From assembly GCF_947500065.1 (NCBI RefSeq), contig NZ_CANMQT010000008.1:62001-126000 (forward strand): a stretch of DNA of 64,000 bases, in the 5' to 3' direction. Numbering within the stretch: the first letter of the stretch is position 1; the number at the start of each line of letters is the position of its first letter. The notes beneath the pieces were generated by a model that saw only the letters and a program-made list of their open reading frames with translations, made no database searches and was not told the origin of the DNA. The DNA is from an uncultured Aquimarina sp. (GTDB taxonomy: Bacteria; Bacteroidota; Bacteroidia; Flavobacteriales; Flavobacteriaceae). Positions 10,001-18,070 of this stretch are shown here, in pieces. Position numbers and translations under genes: made by a program.

Positions 10001-10924
10001 TGCAAAGCTGGCGCCTCCATCTGTTGAGCGATAAAAAACATTAGGGCTAACACAATACACTATATTGGCATCTCCCGGTTTTAGGCGTAAATCTCTAATA
10101 TTAATTCCAGTAAGCGTTTGTGACCAGGTAACGCCTGCATCTGAAGAAGTAAAAACTCCCTGGTTAGAAGCACATACTAATTTATTAGAGTTACTAGGGT
10201 CTATAAATAATTCACTTAGCTTAGTAACATTTCCGAGGGTATTCACGTTCAGCCCTGTTGTATTCCAGGTAACTCCTCCATCTATTGATTTCATCACTCC
10301 AATGGTAGGTGTCTGATCAGCATCATCGTCTCCGGTAGCGATATAAATAATATTAGAATTGTTATAATCTACTGCGATCGCAGAAACACCGACTCTTGGT
10401 AACTCATCTGTCATTGGAGTCCAATTACCACCTCCGTTTATTGATTTCCAAAGCCCGCCATTAGGAGAACCTACATACCAAACATTACTGTTATTAGGAT
10501 CAATAGTCACGGCATTTAAGCGGCCTTGACCAGAAGGTTGTGCATTCGCTTGCACGTGATTATAAGGCCCTATAGGTTGCCAATTACTAAGATCCGACAT
10601 CTTTGCAATTTTAGCACTTGATCCAAATCGTTTTTTTGCTTCCCAAGCTTCCCATATATCTTTTCCTGTAGGAATACTACCATCTACTTTTACCTGTCTT
10701 CCCCATAATTGTTCCCATCTTTTAAATGGTTTATAACCACTTCCTTTGGCATCTTTATCATGGGTTTCCCAATACTTGTTAAAGGCTTGTTGAACCTCTG
10801 AAAAAGTAGGTTTTTTATTGCTCTTTTTTAGATTGAGTTCTTTCATCCAGGGAGCCGTAGAATTCAATTGCGCCATAGCAAGGCTACTGCATAATAGTAG
10901 TATCCACAAAGTAACATTTCTCAT
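7088..10924 (-). CDS. Secreted sortilin-like beta-propeller protein with MAM-like domain and dockerin-like module
   Basis: The protein has 1278 aa, with a signal peptide 1-19. Residues ~110-760 carry many Asp-box/BNR motifs of the form STDGGxTW, as in sortilin/Vps10 and exo-sialidase-type propellers. They probably form one or two beta-propellers; I see no catalytic set that would make it an enzyme. Residues ~770-870 look like a CARDB/Ig-type linker. Residues ~870-1060 are a jelly-roll domain (FDFTTIQNPVLKF, GCPGAQWTG, VIDDLVIEG) nearly the same as in the metallopeptidase at 28416-32561. The last ~215 residues are the shared C-terminal module with loops DYDENSQVQNSD and DMDMNGQIQNTD. No ECF-type promoter is visible upstream, so it may be read through from 11039-11911. 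Confidence 0.82.
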   Translation of the reverse strand: MRNVTLWILLLCSSLAMAQLNSTAPWMKELNLKKSNKKPTFSEVQQAFNKYWETHDKDAKGSGYKPFKRWEQLWGRQVKVDGSIPTGKDIWEAWEAKKRFGSSAKIAKMSDLSNWQPIGPYNHVQANAQPSGQGRLNAVTIDPNNSNVWYVGSPNGGLWKSINGGGNWTPMTDELPRVGVSAIAVDYNNSNIIYIATGDDDADQTPTIGVMKSIDGGVTWNTTGLNVNTLGNVTKLSELFIDPSNSNKLVCASNQGVFTSSDAGVTWSQTLTGINIRDLRLKPGDANIVYCVSPNVFYRSTDGGASFAQVTSGVPTNVRRMVIDVTPADPNYVYIFSSDADNERWHGIYRSTDSGQTFSTREEGAGSLIGNSQVWYNFAMGVSDTNPNELYTGVMDVWKSTNGGQTWDKLNRWDQLTEAYTHADIHGIRVVGGKVFVVSDGGIYSSSDGGSNFTPHYQDLQIGEFFNVAVAQGNPNNISGGLQDNGGFGVGVNGEYRAYHPGDGVNTLITPTDDNIYYGLIQNGDVLYVSNRGDGQLARVYRPSNAGAGVWVPPLSADANGDVYAAWSNLFRLNRTNYSWELVGDLGGYTDVLEIAPSDPNRIVSSSHQNIRVSKDGGRTIDFNINAVGNSIAGIAIHPVNPDIMWITTDGNGANKGIHKTIDGGLTWTDITFNFPVATEYPEDIVHQPEHSQNPIYVSTDLGVYRLDDSSNTWEPFMKGLPNTKIEDLEINIEDQTLTAGTYGRGIWRTSIPVELLQEDVRLAKIVSPESTDSNCGSISPQINVRNNGINTINAIDITYTIDGGTPDGITWTGTLTSNQEIPINLPQITLPSGTYQLTVNINSANDENALNNQRSETFTINDTGIVNVTNTFEAASDNLLVQGGVWQRGVPTGNRLNATSSGTQAYGTNLSGNYPLSANAFLVTNCFDFTTIQNPVLKFQMAFDLETNYDWGNVEYTINGGQNWNTLGRKTSQPTWYNSDLDGSNFNGDCYGCPGAQWTGRDTTLKQYAYDFVANAANGETDLTGAKHISFRFRLYSDTYLNWEGMVIDDLVIEGVDVTTRIHPIAFLEGAGMNPVNGEENLMRDDLRVAGIVPNTSPYSDGLIVPSSMLNTTGSDAIVDWVWLEFREATNKANVVASRSALLQRDGDIVEVDGNQDLRLDLVAGDYYLAIKHRNHLGIVSASTYSLTATTTTVNLSIDTASITGGANAVVLLNNGRYAMIAGDYDENSQVQNSDINQMIQLLGNSGYHKADMDMNGQIQNTDINNLMNPNLGKGEQ

Positions 10925-11038
10925 AGGTTTATTATTTGGGGTTTTTTAGTAGTGCTTCAAAAGGGGATCGCTGATCTAATAAAAAGGCATTAATAGAATT
11001 TTTACATATGCATATGGTAAAGGATGTTAGGTATTCAT

Positions 11039-11911
11039 CTAAAATTGCTCTCCTTTTCCTAGATTGGAATTCATGACATTATTGATATCCGTATTTTGAA
11101 TCTGACCATTCATATCCATATCAGCAAGTGAATACCCTGATCCTCCTAACAATATTACTACTGCATTAATATCTGAGTTTTGTACTTGTCCGTTTTCGTC
11201 AAAATCACCACCTAGCATTGCAAATTTTCCATTCCCTAAATCAGCTACGGCATTAGCTCCTCCTTGAGCTACTGTATTAGCTGCGCTAAAATCCAAGGTA
11301 GCTACCGTAGAAGATAGCGCGACAGTATTTGCTGAGAGGATGGCCAAATGATTTCGATGAGAAACCATCACATAGTAGTTATCTTGTGGTAATTCGAATT
11401 CTATATCCGATGTACCATCTGTAGTAACAATATCTCCATCTCGTTGTAGTAGAGCAGAAGTTGAGGCAAGTACTGTATTGGCATTATTTTTATCTCTTAA
11501 TTCTACCCAAACCCAATCTACAATAGCATTAGCTCCCGTAGCATTAAAAACAGTAGTTGTTGTCGTTGCTGCATCTGTATACGGAGATGTTGTTGGAATG
11601 GCTGTCGCAACTCTTAAATCATCCCGCATCAGTGTTTCTTCACCTGTATTTGGGTTGATGGCAGCGCCTTGTAAAAATACAACTGGATTGATCTTTATGG
11701 CTAATTGTAGAGTTGCTTGCTGAAATCCCTGAGTTAGGGTAGTGGTACCATCTGTGATGGTAGTAACCGCAAGTTCTCCAATAGTAAAGTCAAGGGTAAC
11801 ACCATTACTAATGGTGTTACCTCCTGAACTGATTACTTGTCTTTCTACGCTTTGTGCTTGTGTACCAAAGAATGTACATACACCTAGTATTGTTAGAAAT
11901 ATCTTTTGCAT
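11039..11911 (-). CDS. Small secreted protein consisting mainly of the dockerin-like module
   Basis: The protein has 290 aa, with a signal peptide of about 19 residues. Residues ~20-70 are a short domain common in Bacteroidota secreted proteins (SVERQVISSGG ... TIGELAVTT ... LTQGFQQ). Nearly all the rest is the shared module (LQGAAINPNTGEE, HRNHLAILSAN) with loops DFDENGQVQNSD and DMDMNGQIQNTD, ending NPNLGKGEQF (here NSNLGKGEQF). It is the smallest carrier of the module in the window. It starts 2 bp after the stop of the fibre gene at 11914-14421, so the two are almost certainly cotranscribed. That suggests the fibre and the dockerin-type protein act together. Function otherwise unknown. Confidence 0.8.
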   Translation of the reverse strand: MQKIFLTILGVCTFFGTQAQSVERQVISSGGNTISNGVTLDFTIGELAVTTITDGTTTLTQGFQQATLQLAIKINPVVFLQGAAINPNTGEETLMRDDLRVATAIPTTSPYTDAATTTTTVFNATGANAIVDWVWVELRDKNNANTVLASTSALLQRDGDIVTTDGTSDIEFELPQDNYYVMVSHRNHLAILSANTVALSSTVATLDFSAANTVAQGGANAVADLGNGKFAMLGGDFDENGQVQNSDINAVVILLGGSGYSLADMDMNGQIQNTDINNVMNSNLGKGEQF

Positions 11912-11913
11912 AC

Positions 11914-14421
11914 CTAGTTCTTTTTATATGTTACCTGACTTTTTATAATTGCTTCTATAGCTTCAAGGCGTTTTTCTAAATTAGAAGCTTCAGCAGCTTC
12001 AGCCTTTAGTTCTGTTATTTCAGATTGTTGCTGTTGTATTTGTTGTTGTTGTTCTTTAAGTGCTTCTACCAATACAGGAATCAATCCTGTATAGTTTACA
12101 CTTTTATATCCCTGATCATTAGTAGATACCAGATTTGGGAAGATCTTTTCGATGTCCTGTGCAATTACACCATATTGTGTCCCATCCGCAAATTTCATAT
12201 CCGAGAATTCGTCTTTTCTCATTTCATACTGAACTCCTTCAGTTTGTATGATTTTTCCCAAACTACCAGATAAAGATTCAATATTCTTTTTATAACGACG
12301 GTCTGAGATATTAGTTAAGTTTCCGGTATAATTTAAATCTCCGTTTACATTCAATGCATAGGTGGTTTCTGGTGTAGTCGTACCTACCCCAACATTACCT
12401 GAAAAAGCAGTATTCCCGTTTTTAAGCATTACTAATGCATCCGAATTAACGGGACCATTTATATCAAATACACCATTACCAATCACAAACAAACGATCTG
12501 TTTCTATATAAGCATTGGCATTTCCTGCAGCTGCTGTATTCAAATATCCTAAACTAACCTGCCCCGCACTCTCTGCTGTAAGACTATTTCCTAAAGTTAC
12601 AGTTCTTGATCCCGAAGCTGTGTTTCCAATTCCTAAAGCAACCGAATATGCACCTGAAGCGGTATTTGATCTACCCATAGCTACCGTAGAAGTATTAGAG
12701 GCAGTATTACTATCTCCTGCGGTTAAAGAATATAATCCTTGGGAATTATTCAAAACTCCGAAAGTTGCAGAATACCATCCGCTTGCTGTATTATTAGCTC
12801 CAAAACCAGCAGAACCTTGTCCTAGATTGGATTGTTCAAAACCTGTAAAAGTATCAATGTTTAATCCAGCTCTAAATGCTGATAAACTTTTATCAAAAAA
12901 CATCCTTGAGTTGTCATTGGCCCCAGTAATGTCATTAATCTGCGTACTACCAAATACAAAATCATCTGTAGCAGTATCTCCCGGTGCATTGCTGGTCACA
13001 TTATTTACCGTAGAAAACACAGTTACAGGTAATGCTGGTTGATCTACCCAGCTATATACACCGCTACCATCTGTGGCTAATACTTGTCCGTTGTTTCCTC
13101 CTACTGGTAATTCGATTTCATTGGTCGCATCTGCATCTGCATCATCAGAGGTAATCCAGGAATAGTTTCCGGATCCGTCTGTGCTTAGTACAAATCCGTT
13201 TGTACCACCAGCAGGCAATATGTCATTACTTATCCAAGATAAGTTTCCTGAACCGTCTGTAGAAAGTACTTCTCCGTTATTTCCACCATTTGGAATCGCA
13301 TCTGCTGCTGGAGTTACCCAAGATACGTTCCCTGCTCCGTCTGTTTGCATAATCTGTAATGCCGTACCATCTTGTGCAGGTAATGTAAATGAAGTTCCTG
13401 CTCCCTGGTTATCACCATCAATAGTTAACATTCCATTTAAGGTCGTATTACCATTTTTAAGCATTACCAAGGCATCACTACTCAAAGCCAGGTTAATATC
13501 TTCTTGTCCATTACCGATTACGAATAAACGATCGGTAGGTACCCAGGTATCTGGAGAACCGGAAACAAATGTACTATATTGACCCAACTGAATTTCAGCC
13601 ATGGAGTTGGCAATTACCTGTCTCCCAATCGCAGTAGCATAGTTTCCATGAGCTCGTGCAGTTACTCCTAATCCTCGGGAAAAATCTCCAAAACCACCTG
13701 CATTAGTACCAAAAGCAAAAGCCTCATTACCCGTGGCATTGGCATTACGTCCCATGGCAAATGAGTTAGTCCCACTAGCTTGTGCACTTTCTCCAAAAGC
13801 TACGGAATATTGACCGACATTAGCTTCGTCCCACTCATCTTGTGGAGTATACCCTGCACGGAAAGCAGCTTTACTTTTATCAAAGAACATGCGATTATTC
13901 AAAGTAGGGCTAAAAAGACCATTACCATCCAGTTGAGGAGATCCGAATACAAAATCATCACTCTGAATATTGCCGTTAGCATTACTAACTACTCCTGCTG
14001 TATAATCAAAAGGACCGGCATTGGTAGCATTATTACTATTTAATGCATACATCGCATAAGGCACAAATTGTAGTTTTGAGGTACCGATCTGTACATAGCT
14101 CGTTCCACCAGTAATATCAACCTGGACATCAATCCACTGATTTTGTTTACTCCAATCGATTGCCAGAAAATTCGCTCCCGACGTTCCTCCTCCAACAAGG
14201 AAAGTAATTACTCCTTGATCATTAGAGGTTACTGTATGGGCTTCGTTATACACAACACTTCCTGTTGCGCTTCCTTCTATAATTCTTACGAGCACACCAA
14301 CGGATTGATTGGTAACCGGATCACCGGCTGCATCTCTTACTACTGCTTGGTAGTTAAAGGTTTGTGAAAATCCAATCCCATAACATAGAGCAGCTATTAA
14401 AAAGCATATATATTTTTTCAT
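11914..14421 (-). CDS. Secreted tail-fibre-like protein with two head regions and S74 domain
   Basis: The protein has 835 aa: signal peptide (1-19), FNYQAVVR N-terminal domain (20-128), then a YadA-like head around 205-275 (NSFAMGRNANATG). Three tandem NGxVLSTDGSGNxSW linkers lie at ~385-460, with a second head at ~540-650. A classic S74 chaperone domain lies at ~725-800 (SDRRYKKNIESL, YGVIAQDIEKIFP, GLIPVLVEALKEQ), followed by a coiled coil. The SDRRYKKNI motif carries the Ser/Lys expected for auto-processing in tail-spike chaperones, so self-cleavage is plausible. Expected to form a homotrimer outside the cell. It is the first gene of a tight pair with 11039-11911. Confidence 0.87.
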   Translation of the reverse strand: MKKYICFLIAALCYGIGFSQTFNYQAVVRDAAGDPVTNQSVGVLVRIIEGSATGSVVYNEAHTVTSNDQGVITFLVGGGTSGANFLAIDWSKQNQWIDVQVDITGGTSYVQIGTSKLQFVPYAMYALNSNNATNAGPFDYTAGVVSNANGNIQSDDFVFGSPQLDGNGLFSPTLNNRMFFDKSKAAFRAGYTPQDEWDEANVGQYSVAFGESAQASGTNSFAMGRNANATGNEAFAFGTNAGGFGDFSRGLGVTARAHGNYATAIGRQVIANSMAEIQLGQYSTFVSGSPDTWVPTDRLFVIGNGQEDINLALSSDALVMLKNGNTTLNGMLTIDGDNQGAGTSFTLPAQDGTALQIMQTDGAGNVSWVTPAADAIPNGGNNGEVLSTDGSGNLSWISNDILPAGGTNGFVLSTDGSGNYSWITSDDADADATNEIELPVGGNNGQVLATDGSGVYSWVDQPALPVTVFSTVNNVTSNAPGDTATDDFVFGSTQINDITGANDNSRMFFDKSLSAFRAGLNIDTFTGFEQSNLGQGSAGFGANNTASGWYSATFGVLNNSQGLYSLTAGDSNTASNTSTVAMGRSNTASGAYSVALGIGNTASGSRTVTLGNSLTAESAGQVSLGYLNTAAAGNANAYIETDRLFVIGNGVFDINGPVNSDALVMLKNGNTAFSGNVGVGTTTPETTYALNVNGDLNYTGNLTNISDRRYKKNIESLSGSLGKIIQTEGVQYEMRKDEFSDMKFADGTQYGVIAQDIEKIFPNLVSTNDQGYKSVNYTGLIPVLVEALKEQQQQIQQQQSEITELKAEAAEASNLEKRLEAIEAIIKSQVTYKKN

Positions 14422-14463
14422 TATTTATATAAGTTTATATAGTTTTTATTGAGTTTGACATAT

Positions 14464-14531
14464 GGGGTTGCTATGAACAACCCCCTCATGCCCCGCATAT
14501 TATTGCGTATCACGGCACCTTTTTCCGTGAT
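14464..14531. terminator. Two hairpins in the 14422-14537 gap
   Basis: GGGGTTG/CAACCCC with a 7-nt loop (14464-14484), and ATCACGG/CCGTGAT (14509-14531). Neither has a clear U-run on the minus strand, so termination or a leader-RNA role is uncertain. Confidence 0.4.
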
Positions 14532-14537
14532 ATAAGT

Positions 14538-14633
14538 TTATCCCTTTATAATCTCTAATATTCCTAAGAACAGTAAAGTGTATAGAGCGAGTAATGTTAG
14601 ACTAAGTCTATATTTTTCTATTGTCTTTTTCAT
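14538..14633 (-). CDS. Putative 31-residue single-span membrane peptide
   Basis: ATG at 14633 opens a 31-codon frame ending TAA at 14538. It has a basic N-terminus (MKKTIEKYR) followed by ~18 hydrophobic residues (LSLTLLALYTLLFLGILEI). An ACCCC box lies just upstream of the ATG, like other starts in the window. It sits between the 14738-17842 and 11914-14421 genes. It may be a real small membrane protein or a chance frame; conservation would decide. Confidence 0.35.
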   Translation of the reverse strand: MKKTIEKYRLSLTLLALYTLLFLGILEIIKG

Positions 14634-14737
14634 GGGTAGGGGTATTTTGCTATATTTTTAGAAAATGCCTCAACCTTTTAAGAGCTGATTGAGACATTTC
14701 TTTTACACATCAATTATTAGCGCATTTAGTTTTGGTT

Positions 14738-17700
14738 TTACCTTTTCTTTACGAACTGCATAGTTTTTACTGCTGTTCCTGCAGTAATTCTTACCATATA
14801 AACTCCTTCCTGAAGTTGTGCAACATTAATAGTCTCTGAACCATAACTACTTATATGCTTCACTAACCTACCTTGCATGTTGTAGATCTCTACAGAATCA
14901 ACAGTTTCAGAAATTCCAGATATTACAAACCTATCTGATACCGGATTTGGATATAGTTTTATTAATGCTAGTTCATTATCATCTATGCTTAGTAACGGCA
15001 CAACGTTTACTGTTCTGGTTACTTCTATAGCATTGTTTCCTGATGCATCCATAGCGTTATAAGTAACACTATAGCTTCCAACAGTGTTTGTATTTACTGC
15101 AGAAGCATCGATTACTACAGCTGATCCATCATCTGTTGTAGCTCCTAGTTCTACATAAGAAGTACCTTCAACAATTTCCTGAGGATTTGCTCCTGTTAAG
15201 CTAATCACCGGTGCAGTAGTATCTACTACATTTACTGTTCTTACAACTTCTACTGCATTGTTTCCTGATGCATCGGTTGCGTTATAAGTAACACTATAGC
15301 TTCCTACTGCATCTACAAATGCACTGTCATCAATCACTACAGCTGAACCATCATTAGTGGTAGCTCCTAATTCAGAATATCCAGCACCTAATTCTATAGT
15401 TTGTGGATTTGCTCCTGTTAAGCTAATTATTGGCGCAGTGGTATCTACTACGTTTACTGTTCTTACAACTTCTACAGCATTATTTCCTGAAGCATCGGTT
15501 GCGTTATAAGTTACACTGTAACTTCCTACTGCATCTACAAATGCACTGTCATCAATCACTATAGCCGAACCATCATCAGTGGTAGCTCCTAATTCAGAAT
15601 ATCCAGCACCTAATTCTATAGTCTGTGGATTTGCTCCTGTTAAACTAATCACTGGAACTGTTGTGTCTACTACAGTTACTGTTCTGACTACTTCTATAGC
15701 ATTGTTTCCTGATGCATCCATAGCGTTATAAGTAACACTATAACTTCCTGCTATATTAATATCTACCGCTGAAGCATCGATCACCACGGCTGATCCATCA
15801 TCTGTTGTTGCTCCAAGTTCTGTATAACTATTCGTTCTTTCAATAGTTTGTGGATTTGCTCCTGTTAAGCTAATTATTGGCGCAGTGGTATCTACTACAT
15901 TTACGGTTCTCACTACTTCTACAGCATTGTTTCCTGATGCATCGGTTGCATTATAAGTTACACTATAACTTCCTACTGCATCTACAAATGCACTGTCATC
16001 AATCACTACAGCCGAACCATCATCAGTGGTAGCTCCTAATTCAGAATATCCAGCACCTAATTCTATAGTTTGTGGATTTGCTCCTGTTAAACTAATTATT
16101 GGCGCAGTGGTATCTACTACATTTACGGTTCTTACAACTTCTACAGCATTATTTCCTGAAGCATCGGTTGCATTATAAGTTACACTATAACTTCCTACTG
16201 CATCTACAAATGCACTGTCATCGATCACTACAGCAGAACCATCATCAGTGGTAGCTCCTAATTCTGTATATCCAGCACCTAATTCTATGGTTTGTGGGTT
16301 CGCTCCTGTTAAACTAATCACTGGAGCTGTGGTATCTACTACATTTACTGTTCTGATTACTTCTATAGCATTGTTTCCTGATGCATCCATAGCGTTATAC
16401 GTAACACTATAACTTCCTGCTGTATTAATATCTACCGCTGAAGCATCGATCACCACGGCTGATCCATCATCTGTTGTTGCTCCAAGTTCTGTATAGCTAT
16501 TCGTTCTTTCAATAGTTTGTGGATTTGCTCCTGTTAAGCTAATTATTGGCGCAGTGGTATCTACTACATTTACTGTTCTTACAACTTCTACAGCATCGTT
16601 TCCTGATGCATCGGTTGCGTTATACGTAACACTATAGCTTCCTACTGCATCCACAAATGCACTGTCATCGATCACTACAGCTGATCCATCATCGGTAGTA
16701 GCTCCTAATTCAGAATATCCAGCTCCTAATTCTATAGTCTGTGGATTGGCTCCTGTTAAGCTAATTACTGGAGCAGTGGTATCTACAACATTTACTGTTC
16801 TTACTACTTCTACAGCATTGTTTCCTGATGCATCGGTTGCGTTATAAGTTACACTATAACTTCCTATGGCATCTACAAATGCACTATCGTCGATCACTAC
16901 AGCCGAACCATCATCAGTGGTAGCTCCTAATTCAGAATATCCAGCACCTAATTCTATGGTTTGTGGATTTGCTCCTGTTAAGCTAATTATTGGCGCAGTG
17001 GTATCTACAACATTTACTGTTCTAATTACTTCTACCGCATTATTTCCTGACCCATCAGTTGCATTATAGGTAACACTATAACTTCCTACTGCATCTACAA
17101 AAGCGCTGTCATCAATTACTACAGCTGATCCATCATCTGTGGTAGCTCCTAATTCTGTATATCCAGCTCCTAATTCTATAGTTTGTGGATTTGCTCCTGT
17201 TAACATAATTACCGGAGGTATCACATCTATTACCCCTCCAGAGGAATCAAAGGTATCATTGAATAACTGTGTTCCTGGATTGTTTGTACAATCAGGAAAT
17301 CCAAAAGCTGCAGGACCACAAGCCGTAAAAAATTGATCTAAGAATACCGCTCCGGTTTCAAAAGTAACCATTGGATCCTGAGCGATATCTGCATATTTTA
17401 TTTTAACATGAAATAACAACTTCGGAGTACCGGTTACGTTTTCCGCGGTAATCGTTCCAGAACTTACTCCTTGCTGAAAGGATAAAGAAACTCTGGAAGT
17501 TGTATTGTCATTTTGTATGAAACTGGTATAAGCCGGAAATCCATATACTTCTCCTAAAATATAACCATTAGGCTGCGTATATTCAAGGTTTCCACCTGCA
17601 GAAACATTAGTTCCGAAAGCAGCAGTGTTATAGTTCAGGTATAACTGACCTGATCCTAGTTTGAAATCTACTGTACTTTCGATCAAGACATCTACTTCGT

Positions 17701-17842
17701 AGAAGTCGTCCATTCCATCATTCGTGTTTTGGGCATTGGCAAAGGTAAAAGTGATATCCTGTGCCTGAACACTTATTAGTCCTGACACCAGGGCAAGTGC
17801 CAATGTTAAGTTCTTGATAAATCTGTAATAATTGTGTTTCAT
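14738..17842 (-). CDS. T9SS-exported protein: cohesin-like N-domain, ten Ig-like repeats, type A sorting domain
   Basis: The protein has 1034 aa, with a signal peptide 1-28 (ending SVQAQ). Residues ~29-195 form a beta-sandwich domain (YEVDVLIES, LGSGQLYLNYN, LLFHVKIKY) whose outline resembles cohesin modules. The same domain opens 18071-18961. Ten tandem ~75-aa Ig-like repeats (DUF5011-like: ISLTGANPQTIE ... TDDGSAVVID ... YNATDASGN ... RTVNVVDTT) fill ~205-945. Repeats 4 and 7 are a variant carrying ERTNSY, so repeats 2-4 and 5-7 look like a duplicated three-unit block. The last ~75 residues are a type A T9SS sorting domain (LYPNPVSDRF ... EGVYMVRI ... FVKKR). Role inferred: a long surface stalk displaying the N-domain. 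An ECF-type promoter lies 77 bp upstream. Confidence 0.85.
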   Translation of the reverse strand: MKHNYYRFIKNLTLALALVSGLISVQAQDITFTFANAQNTNDGMDDFYEVDVLIESTVDFKLGSGQLYLNYNTAAFGTNVSAGGNLEYTQPNGYILGEVYGFPAYTSFIQNDNTTSRVSLSFQQGVSSGTITAENVTGTPKLLFHVKIKYADIAQDPMVTFETGAVFLDQFFTACGPAAFGFPDCTNNPGTQLFNDTFDSSGGVIDVIPPVIMLTGANPQTIELGAGYTELGATTDDGSAVVIDDSAFVDAVGSYSVTYNATDGSGNNAVEVIRTVNVVDTTAPIISLTGANPQTIELGAGYSELGATTDDGSAVVIDDSAFVDAIGSYSVTYNATDASGNNAVEVVRTVNVVDTTAPVISLTGANPQTIELGAGYSELGATTDDGSAVVIDDSAFVDAVGSYSVTYNATDASGNDAVEVVRTVNVVDTTAPIISLTGANPQTIERTNSYTELGATTDDGSAVVIDASAVDINTAGSYSVTYNAMDASGNNAIEVIRTVNVVDTTAPVISLTGANPQTIELGAGYTELGATTDDGSAVVIDDSAFVDAVGSYSVTYNATDASGNNAVEVVRTVNVVDTTAPIISLTGANPQTIELGAGYSELGATTDDGSAVVIDDSAFVDAVGSYSVTYNATDASGNNAVEVVRTVNVVDTTAPIISLTGANPQTIERTNSYTELGATTDDGSAVVIDASAVDINIAGSYSVTYNAMDASGNNAIEVVRTVTVVDTTVPVISLTGANPQTIELGAGYSELGATTDDGSAIVIDDSAFVDAVGSYSVTYNATDASGNNAVEVVRTVNVVDTTAPIISLTGANPQTIELGAGYSELGATTNDGSAVVIDDSAFVDAVGSYSVTYNATDASGNNAVEVVRTVNVVDTTAPVISLTGANPQEIVEGTSYVELGATTDDGSAVVIDASAVNTNTVGSYSVTYNAMDASGNNAIEVTRTVNVVPLLSIDDNELALIKLYPNPVSDRFVISGISETVDSVEIYNMQGRLVKHISSYGSETINVAQLQEGVYMVRITAGTAVKTMQFVKKR
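14990..17225. repeat. Intragenic tandem repeat, ~225-bp unit, ten copies
   Basis: The ten Ig-like repeats of the 14738-17842 gene are highly similar at DNA level. The unit order reads A-(A-A-B)-(A-A-B)-A-A-C, where B units encode ERTNSY in place of ELGAGY. This implies recent amplification of a three-unit block, and such a tract is prone to length variation and assembly error. Confidence 0.85.
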
Positions 17843-17918
17843 GTTATTTGTCTTTAAGGGGTTTTAAGGATTGTTTGTTTTTATTAGTTTTCAATAATTT
17901 TATGGTTTGTTTCATTGT

Positions 17919-17946
17919 TGTTACAGTTACATTTTGATATACCCTA
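17919..17946 (-). promoter_or_regulatory. Candidate ECF-sigma promoter for the 14738-17842 gene
   Basis: Minus strand TAGGGTAT (17939-17946), 12 nt, CTGTAACA (17919-17926). ATCGAAAAA (17960-17968) lies exactly 13 nt upstream of the first box, as it does at 23741 and 45962. Confidence 0.68.
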
Positions 17947-18070
17947 TTTTTATTTTTGTTTTTTCGATCAAAAACACAAACAATCAGAATTCGTAATTAA
18001 AAAGAATACTAAAATGTAGGTTTCTAGGTCAAAAAAGTAACCAGCACGACAATGGTTCTTTACATTTGAT

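Noticed and set aside
7088..10924. Sialidase annotation from Asp-box motifs
   Set aside because: Asp boxes occur in many sortilin-like propellers; the Arg triad and other sialidase residues are not recognisable.
8..14421. Prophage or contractile injection system because of tail-fibre-like proteins
   Set aside because: Each has a Sec signal peptide and there are no sheath, tube, baseplate, capsid or integrase genes in the window.
14630..14645. GGGTAGGGGTATTTTG as another TTGTAGGGGT box
   Set aside because: Single copy, no 12-bp tandem partner, and it overlaps the possible short ORF leader.
14990..17225. Regular ~225-bp repeats considered as a CRISPR-like array
   Set aside because: The repeats are coding in one frame, far longer than CRISPR repeats, with no spacers.
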